Source: Portulaca oleracea (taxonomy: Eukaryota; Streptophyta; Magnoliopsida; Caryophyllales; Portulacaceae). Taken from it: a stretch of 64,000 bases of DNA. Below the pieces are notes generated by a model. That model worked only from the letters and a program-made list of their open reading frames with translations. It did no database searches and had not been told where the DNA came from. The stretch spans positions 28,046,883 to 28,110,882 of the forward strand of contig CM055874.1 in NCBI GenBank assembly GCA_029582165.1, given 5' to 3'. Below, piece after piece: positions 9,981 to 20,535 of this stretch (position 1 is the first letter of the stretch; the number at the start of each line of letters is the position of its first letter). The position numbers were made by a program, and so were the translations under genes.

Positions 9981-10795
9981 GAACTTGTAGATGGCATGTC
10001 AAGGAACAAAAAACTCCTAGGGAACTTCCTCTAATTCTCCCTCAATTCAGAGATGTCAAATTGAGAAAGAGTACTGCTTGGACTGATGTTGCTAGGAACT
10101 GAACTTGGTCCAATTGACCAATGCTAGTGGGATGGATGGCTGTGATTGCCAAGGCTTGCTTAACCAAGGTATAACAAGTATAGATGGATGCTGTTGGTGG
10201 ACTGGTGGGTGATGAAGATGATGTAGAATCTTTAAATTTGATTAAAGATACTCGGAAGCCTGCTGGCTTAGCTGCTGCTGCTGAGTTTTGTAAATCAGCA
10301 GGTCCTGCTGCTCCTGTTACTACTCCTCTTGGCTGTTGATCCTCTTTTGACATTGCTGGTGGTGCTGCTACTGCCCGATGGTCTCCATCATTTAGTCTTT
10401 CACTCTAACTACATCAACAAGGTATGATTCTTATAAATGTTTCAATTTTGATGATACTTTCTAGCATTGGAGGTGTTTTGTGAAATTTCATTGTTTATAC
10501 TTTAAGTTTTTGCTCACTTTCACCATTGTTGATACTCCTTGTTTGAGTATACCTGCTTGGAAATTGTTGATGTTAGTTAGCATAATTTGTTGTTTAATTG
10601 TTATTATGCCAATATTGATAATGTTCATGAACAGGCTAATATTCTTGTTATTGGAGGATTATATGATGGATTTTAAGGTTGGGATTGACAAGCCTTTGTT
10701 TTGGAAGTGTGTCATTTACCAATACTCTGTTTTTGTGTGTTAGTGTTGGATGTTTAGGAATGGAAATGTGATCCTTGCACAATAGTAAGCAATGT
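9981..10795. other. Unassigned sequence between the Cassandra LTR and the next element
   Basis: The first part continues the interrupted sequence left of 9684. A minus-strand open frame at 10042-10353 is low in complexity (alanine/serine/proline-rich) and matches nothing I recognise. 10380-10795 is AT-rich without a supported gene and directly abuts the LTR element at 10801. It may be leader sequence of the Athila-like element whose gag begins near 16730. Confidence 0.3.
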
Positions 10796-10800
10796 ACAAG

Positions 10801-12056
10801 TGTTCAGTCTCATTTTGAGCCGAATTAAGACTATTAATTGAGTATTTTTTGTTGCGATTTCTTCACTTGATTGGAAAATTAGTGCGATTTGCATATCTTA
10901 ATCCAAATTCATAGAGAAGTGAAAAAAGTGGAGAAAAGATGAAAATTTAAGAGAGAATTGAAGAATTGGAAAGAAGATGAGAAGAAGAATTAAAGGAAGC
11001 GGCCCAATCACGCGAGGTCCGGCCTAAGAATGGGCGGAAAAGCAAAAACGCTGGCAGCGTCAACAAAACGCTGGCAGCGCTTGAATCAGAGACAACCAAA
11101 AAGGCGGAGAGTAAAAATGCTGGCAGCATTTAGCTTCACAAACCAAAAAGGCGGAAAACAAAACGCTGGCAGCGGTTATAAACGCTACCGGTGTTTGGCT
11201 TCACAAACCAAAAAGGCGGAAGACAAAAACGCTAGCAGCGTTTATAAAACGCTTGCAGCGTTTTATCCCAGCGTCCCATATAAATAGAAGACCTAGTCGC
11301 CCCATCAAGGAGATCAGTTTTTTAGGATTTTTATTCAGTTAGTTTTTTATGTTCTCTTGTTTTTTTTAGTATCATTGTTCTAGGGTTTAGTTTTCATTGT
11401 TTTGCCTATCGTTATTCTTCAATTGTAATTCACTCGTTCAATCTTTAATGCAATTCAAGTTTTTAATTCTTGTTCTTCTCGCTTTTTGTTTCTAGTCTTG
11501 TTACGTCGAATTATTAGTATTAGTTCACAACCAAATTTCAACTTTTTAGTGAAAAAGGAGAATTAAGAGTTCACAAATTCTCCTTCCAAGTGAGGATTTG
11601 GGGATTCTTAGTAATCCGAATCACGACTTTTGTTTGTTCGGGAGAGTTCGTGATGCTAGCAAGGGGAGGTAGAGTGAAGAAAAGACTGTCGGTATACTCT
11701 ATTCCCTGAATTTCATCGAATCTTTTAATTTTGTTAGTTAATTCATTATTTCACATTGCTAGTTGGTTAATATTTAATTGTCTCTTCTTATTAATTCTTG
11801 CATGATATTGATTTTTCTAAGTGTTCATCTTAAATTAATTCCCAGTTCATGTTCGATTAGATAAAATTTTAATTCTTGATTCATGTTTGCTTTAGTAATT
11901 AATGTTTTCGATTCCTGTTTAGTTTAGTTTTATTATTATTTACTGCTTTTTCGCAATTTGAAACCCTACCAAACCAATTTCCTCATCAAGCCTAACACTC
12001 ATCCCTGTGGATACGACAACCCTACTTAGGAAACCCCAATTTACCACAACCGAACA
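10801..12056 (+). repeat. 5' LTR of the gag-only element, with palindrome cluster
   Basis: From about 11038 to 11275 the LTR carries a cluster of AACGCTGGCAGCGTT variants, a 7-1-7 palindrome, separated by GGCGGA-containing spacers. A TATA-like TATAAATAG follows at about 11279. The leader is T-rich. It aligns with 15317-16629, with small indels in the palindrome cluster and near 11755. Confidence 0.9.
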
Positions 12057-12057
12057 A

Positions 12058-12075
12058 TGGCGCCGTTGCCAGGGA
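12058..12075 (+). other. Primer-binding site (tRNA-Asp type)
   Basis: TGGCGCCGTTGCCAGGGA starts one base after the LTR end and differs at one position from the TGGCGCCGTTGCCGGGGA seen for the minus-strand element at 37836-37853. Confidence 0.85.
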
Positions 12076-12217
12076 TGGCGTTATTTGGTAGATTAGGTTA
12101 TTGGTTTGTGTGTAAATAATTTATTGCTTTCTTAGTTGTAATTTAATTTAGAAAAAAAATGTGAACATAAAAATTGAAAAACAAAAAAAATATATAAAAA
12201 TATAAAAATAGTTTATT

Positions 12218-13299
12218 ATGGCTAGTCCCCGAGTTCCCCAATTCGAGCAAGAAATTTTTTGGAGATATTTTGTTAGATTACATGATTATCTTGCTGAATG
12301 TGAATCATATGGTATCTTCTATGGGAGATTAGATATTTTGGGAATTGTGCATGAGGGTGTGAATTATGAGACCCGAAACCGATTATTTCGAGTTTTCCAA
12401 TTTAGGAGAAGATAAAGCATGGGAATTACTTGAGTGGTTATCTTGGGATTCTTTCGAATTTGAGCAACAAAATGTTATTCCTAGAGACCAACCTTCTTAT
12501 TATGCACCACCCTCTGGGACTTTAGCCATACCATATCAAGAATACCCCCCAAAATCTGAATGATCAATCTAGTGGTGGGGAGTATATGGAAAATTTTTTG
12601 GAGACCTTAACTGCACAATCATGTGATTATCCCTTATATTTTGATGATCAATCTTGTGGTAAGGATATTATAGAAGACTCTTATGATCTTCCCCCATGTG
12701 ATATTGTTGAGTCTCATCCTTTGTGCTCATATTGTGATTCCCCGTACCATGATTCTGATTCTTGTTTTCAACCTAAAGTGGATGAATTCTGTGCGAAAAT
12801 GAGTGAGTGCATGCGTGAATTTTTACATGAGACTAGTCGTAGGGTAGAAACTTCTTCTTCACCTGTAGTTGAGTCGATAGTTGAAGTAGAACATTCATCG
12901 TCTTTGAGTCCTGAATTGTATGATGATTCTCTTTTGTATGATTATGATGAGGATGATGCCTACTTTAACATACCTAGTTTTTCATGTATTGAGCTTAGCA
13001 ATTCCTTAGCTCTAGCCACATCTAGAGAGCATGAGGAAATTGATAATTTTGTGTGTGATGATGTAGAACTTTATGAAAACATGTTAGATGACGAACCATT
13101 GTCCACACCATTGTCCATGCCTTTGTGTGAAGAAAAGGTTGAGTCTAATGAAATCCATGATACTTGTGATGTAACTGAACATGATCTTGTTGAGAGTGAA
13201 ATTGAATCCTTTGTGATTGAATGTGTGTTTGATACTAAATTATTCACTTTCATTAAGGATCATTGTATTAATGAGGCATTATCTACCCTTTCCTATTAA
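12218..13299 (+). pseudogene. gag-like ORF of the gag-only element, zinc knuckle and acidic tail
   Basis: An ATG at 12218 opens MASPRVPQFEQEIFW..., which shifts frame near 12390 (LGEDKAWELLEWLSWDSFE, in 12366-12563) and again before 12586, where 237 codons remain open to a TAA at about 13299. The long frame contains CSYCDSPYHDSDSC, a CX2CX4HX4C zinc knuckle, then a serine/aspartate/glutamate-rich acidic tail. The knuckle suggests RNA binding and packaging, as in gag. No protease follows. The acidic tail resembles in character, not in sequence, the tail of the gag-only element at 22885-26985. Confidence 0.72.
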
Positions 13300-15316
13300 T
13301 CCATTGAAAATAATGTGAAATCTTATGGTGATGAACTTGAGTCTTTGGGGATTGATCCTAAGTGTTGGAATTGGTTTATGACAATGATATTTTTGATGGT
13401 GATATGCTTTATGAGTCGTTGTTTGCATCCAAGTCTGTGCATGAGAAAGTTAAGGAGTGTATTGTATTGCCCCCTCCCGTTGATTTGCATACCCAATCTC
13501 CATTTACAAGTCAATGGGAGGAATCATTTGTCATATACCCATTTATATTGCATAGGAAAGTTGTGTGCATTCCTGTAGTCCGTCAGTTCACTGACTTTTC
13601 TTAGGCATTCGATAAACTGTTGAGAGCACTAACATTTGTTGATGTACCTTTGAGATTGTGCTCTTATCTACACAATTCTAAGATGCATGCTAGGATGCAT
13701 GACCTATTACTACGGGCATTGAATGGTTCTGAGATGGTGTCCAACATCTTCAGGTGAGATGGAGTGGATGATGCTCCATAGATGGTTTTATTATTATGAG
13801 ATTTCATTGTTTGGGTACACTCAGTACCCAACCAGGTAATATCCTTCCTTTCTTTTTTTTTTTCTAATATGGTTAGTGAGTAGTTTATTTTATTTTTCTT
13901 TATTTTTCTTGGTGTGTTTCTTGATTTTCTTAGGTGTGCTTGCTTACCTTTATTTCTATTCCAATGAGAACATTGTTAACCTTTTTGTGTGGGAGTGGGG
14001 GTGACATGCATGCTAGCTTGTGTTTTTCCTTTTCTTTTGTGAGTTTTTCTTTTTTGTGTGGTGTCACCTTATTCACAATGAGGACATTGTAGAGTTTTTG
14101 TGTGGGAGTGAGGTGGCACAAGTACCTTACCAATTTTTGGAGAGAAACATCTTTAGTCATCAATGAAATTAGGCGAAATTTTTAAAATTTTTATCAGCTA
14201 GGGGTAGTTTGTATATATGGTTGTGCCTCTAATTGCTAGAATAGTGCAATTACTTAGTTAGGAATAGTTAGTGAATATTTCATAGGTTTCAGGCAAGATT
14301 GTTGCTTTTCCTAAACATAATAACTTCACCTGTATTTGCAACCATGTGGTCTCCTTAGAAATTCACTTCTAGGCGAGTTAATGTGATAGTCTGGATTTAG
14401 GAGGAAAGTGTTAGCTTCTTGAATATCCATGCTCTAAATAATGAAAAACCAAAAATTGGAAAGTTAATTAAAGTTAGTACACCTACATAGGTTGGTATGA
14501 GCGGTGCGACGGTCTTACCCCTTAAGCACTTCATTTTCGTAATGATGAGGCGTATGGAGTAGCCCATGTTGGGAGGGTAAACCCCGTTATGGGCCATTCA
14601 ATTCCCGAAAAAAACTAACACCAAATCTTGTTGAGTATTCTAAAACCCAACGCCAAAAAAGAGTAATGCAATAAGTGTGGAACCAATCTCTATGTAACCT
14701 GAGGACCTCATCAAGCCAAAGGCGACATAAAAATATGGAAAGGAACCACCATTAATTCCTTAAATAAATCGAGCATGGATGTTTGAGTAGTTAATTCTAA
14801 CCGATTAAACCCTAGCTTAAACAAAAACGAACTTAGAAAAACTGCACTTGAGCACGAGGAACCCATCAAGCTATGCATAAGTGAGGTGAAAAATGCGAAG
14901 TTGAGTAACAGCCTTGCTAGAGGCTTTGAAAGTGTTTGTTAACTATTTTGATTTGAGTAAATGCATTGTTTTAGTAGTTAGCTTTGCGACCGTGTGTGTG
15001 AACTTCCCTTGTTCTGACCCTCATCTTGATTTCGCCTCTTTTATCTTCACAAGGTGTTTATCATCCCTTTTATCAAGAGTTTTTGAGTCTTCTTTTCTTT
15101 TCTTTTTCTTTTCTTTTTCTTTGGCTTTTCTGGGTAAAGTTGCTATAAACCCTCAAGAGACCTTCCTCGTCCACTTGGGCTGCCAAGGGGTTTAAAGGGC
15201 TTGTTGCATATACTAAATGGAATTGTGATTCCTACGAAAGTGAGTTAGGATAGTTAGTTTTATTTTCTTTCTTGTTTTAGTTTGTTCGGGGCGAGCAAAC
15301 CTTTGTGTGGGAGTAT
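13300..15316 (+). other. Non-coding 3' interior of the gag-only element
   Basis: No conserved domain. Short frames at 13315-13604 may be gag leftovers. Three copies of a TTTTTGTGTGGGAGTG-like motif occur near 13985, 14098 and 15302, the first two preceded by AATGAGGACATTGT-like sequence. The last copy is next to the 3' LTR, where a polypurine tract is expected, so the motif may be a reiterated PPT context. Confidence 0.5.
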
Positions 15317-16629
15317 TGTTCGGTCTCATTTTGAGCCGAATTAAGACCATTAATTGAGTATTTTTGGTTGCGATTTCTTCACTTGATTGGAAAATTAGTG
15401 TGATTTGCAGATATTAATCCAAATTCATAGAGAAGTGAAAAAAAGTGGAGAAAAGATGAAAATTTAAGAGAGAATTGGAGAATTGGAAAGAAGATGAGAA
15501 GAAGAATTAAAGGAAGCGGCCCAATCACGCGAGGTCCGACCCAAGAATGGGCGGAAACGCAAAAATGCTGGCAGCGTCAACAAAACGCTGGCACCGCTTG
15601 AATTAGAGACTACAAAAAAGGCGGAGAGTAAAAACGTTGGCAGCGTTTATAAACGTTACCAGCATTTAGCTTCACAAACCAAAAAGGCGGAAAACAAAAC
15701 GCTGGCAGCGGTTATAAACGCTACCAGCGTTTGGCGTCACAAAATAAAAAGGCGGAAGACAAAAACGCTGGCAACGTTTATAAAACGCTGGCAGCGTTTT
15801 ATCCCAGCGTCCCATATAAATAGAAGACCTAGTCGTCGCATCAAGGAGATCAGTTTTTTTAGGATTTTTATTCAGTTAGTTTTTTATGTTCTCTTGTTTT
15901 TTTTAGTATCATTGTTCTAGGGTTTAGTTTTCATTGTTTTGCCTATCGTTATTCTTCGATTGTAATTCACTCGTTCAATCTTTAATGCAATTTAAGTTTT
16001 CAATTCTTGTTCTCCTCGCTTTTTGTTTCTAGTCTTGTTACTTCGAATTTTAGTATTAGTTCACAACCAAATTCCAATTTTTTTAGTGAAAGAGGAGGAT
16101 TAAGGGTTCACAAATTCTCCTTCCAAGTGAGGATTTGAGGATTCTTAGTAATCCGAATCACGACTTTTGTTTGTTCGGGAGAGTTCGTGATGCTAGCAAG
16201 GGGAGGTAGAGTGAAGAGAAGACTGTCGGTATACTCTATTCCCTGAATTTCATCGAGTCTTTTAATTTTGTTAGTTAATTCGTTATTTCGCATTACTAGT
16301 AGTATAATTTTCTTCCCTGCAATTTAGGTTGTTAGTTGGTTAATATATAATTATCTCTTCTTATTTATTCTTGCATGATATTGATTTTGCTAAGTGTTCA
16401 TCTTAAATTAATTCCCAGTTCATGTTTGATTAGATTAAGCTTTAATTCTCGATTAATGTTTGATTTAGTAATTACTGTTTTCGATTCCTGTTTAGTTTAG
16501 TTTTATTATTATTTACTGCTTTTTCGCAATTTGAAACCCTACCAAACCAATTTCCTCATCAAGCCTAACACCCATCCCTGTGGATACGACAACCCTACTT
16601 AGGAAACCCCAATTTAACACAATCGAACA
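15317..16629 (+). repeat. 3' LTR of the gag-only element
   Basis: Begins TGTTCGGTCTCATTTTGAGC and ends AATCGAACA. It keeps a fuller palindrome cluster (about 15555-15805) than the 5' LTR, including AACGTTGGCAGCGTTT, and a TATAAATAG at about 15815. Confidence 0.9.
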
Positions 16630-16689
16630 GCAAGCATAGGGGAGTGCTAATTATTGTTAGTTTGTTGTAAATTGTTGTAAATTCGAGTT

Positions 16690-18290
16690 ATTTACTAATA
16701 CATCATGTTTGGATGATGGTTCATACCACGAATGTTGGCGTCTCTGGAAACTCACTAGGAGATGATCGTATCGGTGGAAGCTGCAAGAGGAAGGCAACCG
16801 CCGCGGAAAAGGGAAAGCAAAAAGTGGCATCATACCACGACACCAGAAAGAACAATCCATTTAGGCTTTAGGGTTTTTACAAGGATAGGTAAGACTCGTT
16901 GTCCAAACGCCTTTTATTCCCACTAGATATTTATATGAAAGGATTCTGCATAATTGTGGCCTACTTGATGACGTCATTTGGTTGTTAAATCGTGGTCATA
17001 TGTCACCGTGGCTCGTCTTAATGAGCACACCTTTAGGTCTATTACCTTAGAGTTTATAAGTACCGTTGAATTGTTTCTGCAAGACCAGGATGGACATATT
17101 TCTTTCCAGCTTTTGAAGGATGCCCCATATTATGACCATATTTGCGTTTACCTGGGTGTTTGGTCTTCCTGAGAAGACTTGTCGCACCAAAGCCATAATC
17201 CCCCACAATTAGGATGGACGTGGTTTTTTCCAAGGCATTTTGGCTTGTATAGACTGGAACCCTAGTAACACCCCTCGATCCACATCAGAAACCCGACCCT
17301 TGGGTGTACCCACCGTATCCTATCTTGTGGTATTTTCTAGAGGGTGGGTACATTTCCTAATGCTGATATGTATATGTTGCATGCTATGCTGAATGGTGAT
17401 GACAATGCTGACACCATCAACCTTTTTCGCCACGCACATTTCTCGCATCCCCAACTCTAACGATGGAATTGCGATAGGGGGTTTATCACTCACCTAGCCC
17501 GCTACTTTGGCTTCTACCCTTTATCACCTGACAGAGTACCGAGAAACATGTAGATGGATGGGGACCAATGTCGTGCTTTTGATTAGTGTCATTTTGATGG
17601 TAATGATAGGCGCTTATGGATTTATATCAACAACATACGTTGTCTTTTACCCTAAGACCACCTAACTGTCTAAGACCCACAAAACCTTCTTTGGCTTCCC
17701 TCATCCCTCATACCCGAATACCTCAAGAGCCACCTCAACCGGACCCCGGGGACCAGAACCAACCCCACGGGCCCTTCAACGCCCAAGAGAGCTTTAACTT
17801 GTTTGACGAATGTCTTAGCAACCTTAGCCTTGTAGTGAATGGCTTTGGGAGACATTTAGATGAGTTACACTCATCCATGACCAACCTTACCGAGAGGGTC
17901 AACTTCTCCATCTCCCGCCAAGAAGCATCCAATGTTAACCTGACGGTGATGATACAGGGCATGTTTGACATATTTTCCTCTCGGCCTTACCCACCACAAT
18001 CCCCGCACAGTCCACCACCACCACCACCAACAGACGATGATGAGTAGCCCGACCTTAACTTCCCTACCCTTCCTTGTTGACATTTGTCCTTAGCATTGAG
18101 GACAATGCAAAATTCAAGCATTTGGGGAGGGGGGGGGGGAGGGGAGGGTTGTATATACTTTGTATTTTCGCGTTTTATTTTTGTCATTTACTTTTTTTTT
18201 CATGTTTTTGTTTTTATTTTTCTTTGCTTTATGTTTTTATTTCTTTTTTTTTTTTTTTGCTTTGCTTGCTTTGTGTTTCGATTTTGCTTT
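16690..18290 (+). pseudogene. Athila-like gag and downstream ORF remnants
   Basis: Around 16770-16860 the + strand reads KRKATAAEKGKQKVASYHDT, resembling the start of Athila-type gag. Then, with many stops, come ILHNCGLLDDVIWLLNRGHM and LEFISTVELFLQDQDGHISF, characteristic of the Athila capsid region. The frame at 17616-18047 has a proline-rich start, a helical middle (SFNLFDECLSNLSLVVNGFG) and a proline-run end. It is followed by ATTGAGGACAATG and a G-rich tract at 18123-18145. That downstream context is usual for Athila/Tat elements and may be the PPT; pol is absent. Confidence 0.6.
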
Positions 18291-18742
18291 TGTTCGGTTG
18301 CGTATTTTTGGGTTTTTCTAAGTAAGTGATGTCGAATCCACAGGGATGGGTGTTAGGCTTGAAGGAAATCGGTTGGGGTTTTCTCAATGCGGAAAGCAGT
18401 AAATATTTAAGAAAGCAATAAAACTAACCTAGACATGGATTCAAAGAAAACAATAAAAGCATGAAATCAAATGAAGCAATGAAAAGCAATGAATGAAAGA
18501 CTAGAATGAACAATTAAATTGGGAGCAAGAAATTATACTTTCGATGACCAAAAATCTTCACTAATTCTTCAATCTTCACTTGGATTTCCCCCGACCAAAC
18601 AAGAAATTGAGAATTAGATTACCAACGATCCCCAAATCCTCACTAGGTAGTAGAATTTGTAACCCTCGATCCTCCTCCTCACTAAAAGTGGATTAGGTGT
18701 GATTAGAACTAGAAGGCTTTGAAATCACACAACAATGGCAAC

Positions 18743-18792
<50 letters not shown>

Positions 18793-19609
18793 TGTAAACA
18801 CTTCAATGGAAATTACTTGGAAAGAAAGAGTTGAATACAAATTGCAAGAAAACTTGAAGAAAACATGAAGAACAATGTAGAAAACTTGAAGAAGAATTAA
18901 AGAAAGTAATTAAACCTAATCCTACTCCTAAACTATGAAAAATAACTTGAAAGATTATCCCTAGAGTGCTGAATTACATGGGTATATATAGAATGAAGGA
19001 AAAACATCCCAAAACCTAGAAATAAACAAAGCAGGACGCGCGCAGATTTTCGCAGTTTCTGGCCAGTCACGGGCGCGACCCACGTCTGCCCGTGTTGTCC
19101 GTCAGTTTCTCAGCATGTGCCGCGGGTGCGAGCTGACTTGTCGTAGGTGTTACCAACTTCTGTCGCGGGTGCGACATAGTCTGTAGCGGCCATGAGCTTC
19201 TTTTGTTCCTTGCCTTGGCCGATGTCCTTGAGGCCCCAGATGCTGGTCGCGGGCAGGACATACTCTGTCACGGGCGTGACGCTCAGCTGCCACCTTCCCA
19301 TGTCGTCCTCCTTTGGCTTGTAACGCCCGCTACAAGTGATGTAGTGGGTGTTACGCCCCTGTTTTGCACCAAAACTTGAGAAGGGGTCCCCGGGTTGGTC
19401 TCACCTCGGCTCACGGCTCGGTTTGATTCGGCTCGGCTCGGGAAATCACTCGGAATTCCCTAAAAAGCTTCAATTAAGCTCAATTTCCTTCTAACTCATT
19501 ATTTTCCTACAAAACACAAAATCATCATATCTAATATATAATAACGGGGCTAAAACAAGCAAGACTCCCTATAAAAGATATAAAATTCGGCTCGGAACGA
19601 GACCGGACA
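18291..19609 (-). mobile_element. Solo LTR, minus strand, ends related to the 10801 family
   Basis: The plus-strand left end TGTTCGGTTGCG...ATCCACAGGGATGGGTGTTAGGC is the complement of the 3' end of the LTRs at 10801/15317, and the right end is the complement of TGTCCGGTCTCGTTCCGAGC, matching their 5' end. Length 1319 bp is as expected. Flanks share CTTT (18287-18290 and 19610-19613), weak evidence for a TSD in low-complexity DNA. It includes a GA microsatellite and, at 19060-19290, GC-rich GTCGCGGGTGCGAC-like palindromes instead of the AACGCTGGCAGCGTT type. Confidence 0.82.
18746..18789. repeat. (GA)n microsatellite
   Basis: About 22 uninterrupted GA units inside the minus-strand solo LTR. 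Confidence 0.95.
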
Positions 19610-19721
19610 CTTTTCTTTTAAGCTTGTGATTTTACCTTTTGGTGTGTTTTGAGTTTTTACATTGTTTGTTTTGTTTTGAGTTCTTAATTTCTATCTTGAT
19701 TCTTTATTTTTCATTTTTTTT

Positions 19722-20003
19722 ATCCTCAAAATGCTTTTGAAGATCGGGAGTTATAGAAGCCAACATAAGACAAGCAACTCGGAGATCGTCATCAGCGTGA
19801 CATTTCTACTTGCCTTTTTCAGCTTGGATAGTTGTAGAGGTTGGGGACGCTTCCTTTTCCTTCTCAAGAACATATTCTTTCTTCTCGGATCCGAGGACAA
19901 TCCTCAAATTTTGGTACCAATCAAGAAAATTGGAACCATCCAACCTATCCTTCTCAAGGATTGAACGAAGGTTAATTGCAAACAAAGAGGTGGAATCAAA
20001 CAT
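19722..20003 (-). pseudogene. Ty1/copia gag N-terminal fragment
   Basis: The minus strand reads SLFAINLRSILEKDRLDGSNFLDWYQNLRIVL, a classic plant copia gag start, continuing (after a frame change near 19806) as DDDLRVACLMLASITPDLQK. It ends abruptly at about 19722 with no further gag or pol. It is a truncated scrap of about 280 bp. The preceding interval 19614-19721 is T-rich with no assigned feature. Confidence 0.8.
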
Positions 20004-20139
20004 TGTTGAGTCTACAAACCAAGAAAAGGTTCATTTTAGAATTATTCATCAAAAGTCTGAAATCAAACTCATTTAATTTCAACATAAACACTTCTAACTC
20101 TGATCATTAGTATTTAACAAATCTTTTAGTAACCACACT

Positions 20140-20334
20140 TTATTACCTTTCTGTGGGTAGGAATGAGAAACAAAAACAATATGGGGCAAGAATTAAAAAA
20201 ATAAAAAAAAATGTGAAGGTGGATTTGGTACCACTACAATCCAATGTTTTTTTTTTTTTTGGACCACTAGAATCCAAAATGAAAGCAGGGGTTATTGCTA
20301 TACAATTAGTGAAAGTTGGGATTATTAGAATCTA

Positions 20335-20337
<3 letters not shown>
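20140..20337. mobile_element. Partial copy of the TA-flanked MITE family
   Basis: Aligns with the right half of the MITE at 41870-42393, sharing GAAACAAAAACAATATGG-like sequence, GGTGGATTTGGTACCACTAC and GTGAAAGTTGGGATTATTAG. It ends directly at a (TA)n run, as the full copy does. The left half is missing. Confidence 0.75.
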
Positions 20338-20378
<41 letters not shown>

Positions 20379-20405
20379 CTATACACCAAGCACGTGCGTC
20401 AATAC

Positions 20406-20482
<77 letters not shown>
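20338..20482. repeat. (TA)n and (ATAC)n microsatellites
   Basis: A TA run at about 20338-20376, a short ATAC run at about 20402-20418, and a second TA run to 20482, where the minus-strand LINE ends. Confidence 0.95.
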
Positions 20483-20484
<2 letters not shown>

Positions 20485-20535
20485 AAAACGTTAAAAAACT
20501 ATATTCCAAACAAGAAAGATTACAACCCTAAGAAA

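Larger units (their letters stand above)
10801..16629 (+). mobile_element. Non-autonomous gag-only LTR retrotransposon with tRNA-Asp-type PBS
   Basis: LTRs at 10801-12056 and 15317-16629 begin TGTTC and end GAACA. The PBS TGGCGCCGTTGCCAGGGA (12058-12075) fits the tRNA-Asp type used by Athila/Tat-lineage gypsy elements. Flanks ACAAG (10796-10800) and GCAAG (16630-16634) match at four of five positions, consistent with an aged TSD. The 3.2 kb interior has a gag-like frame with a zinc knuckle and an acidic tail but no protease, RT or integrase motif. This is the TR-GAG type of organisation; mobilisation would need a helper. Confidence 0.88.

Noticed and set aside
18074..18329. Phenylalanine-rich ORFs
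   Set aside because: They come from T-rich low-complexity sequence between the Athila remnant and the solo LTR.
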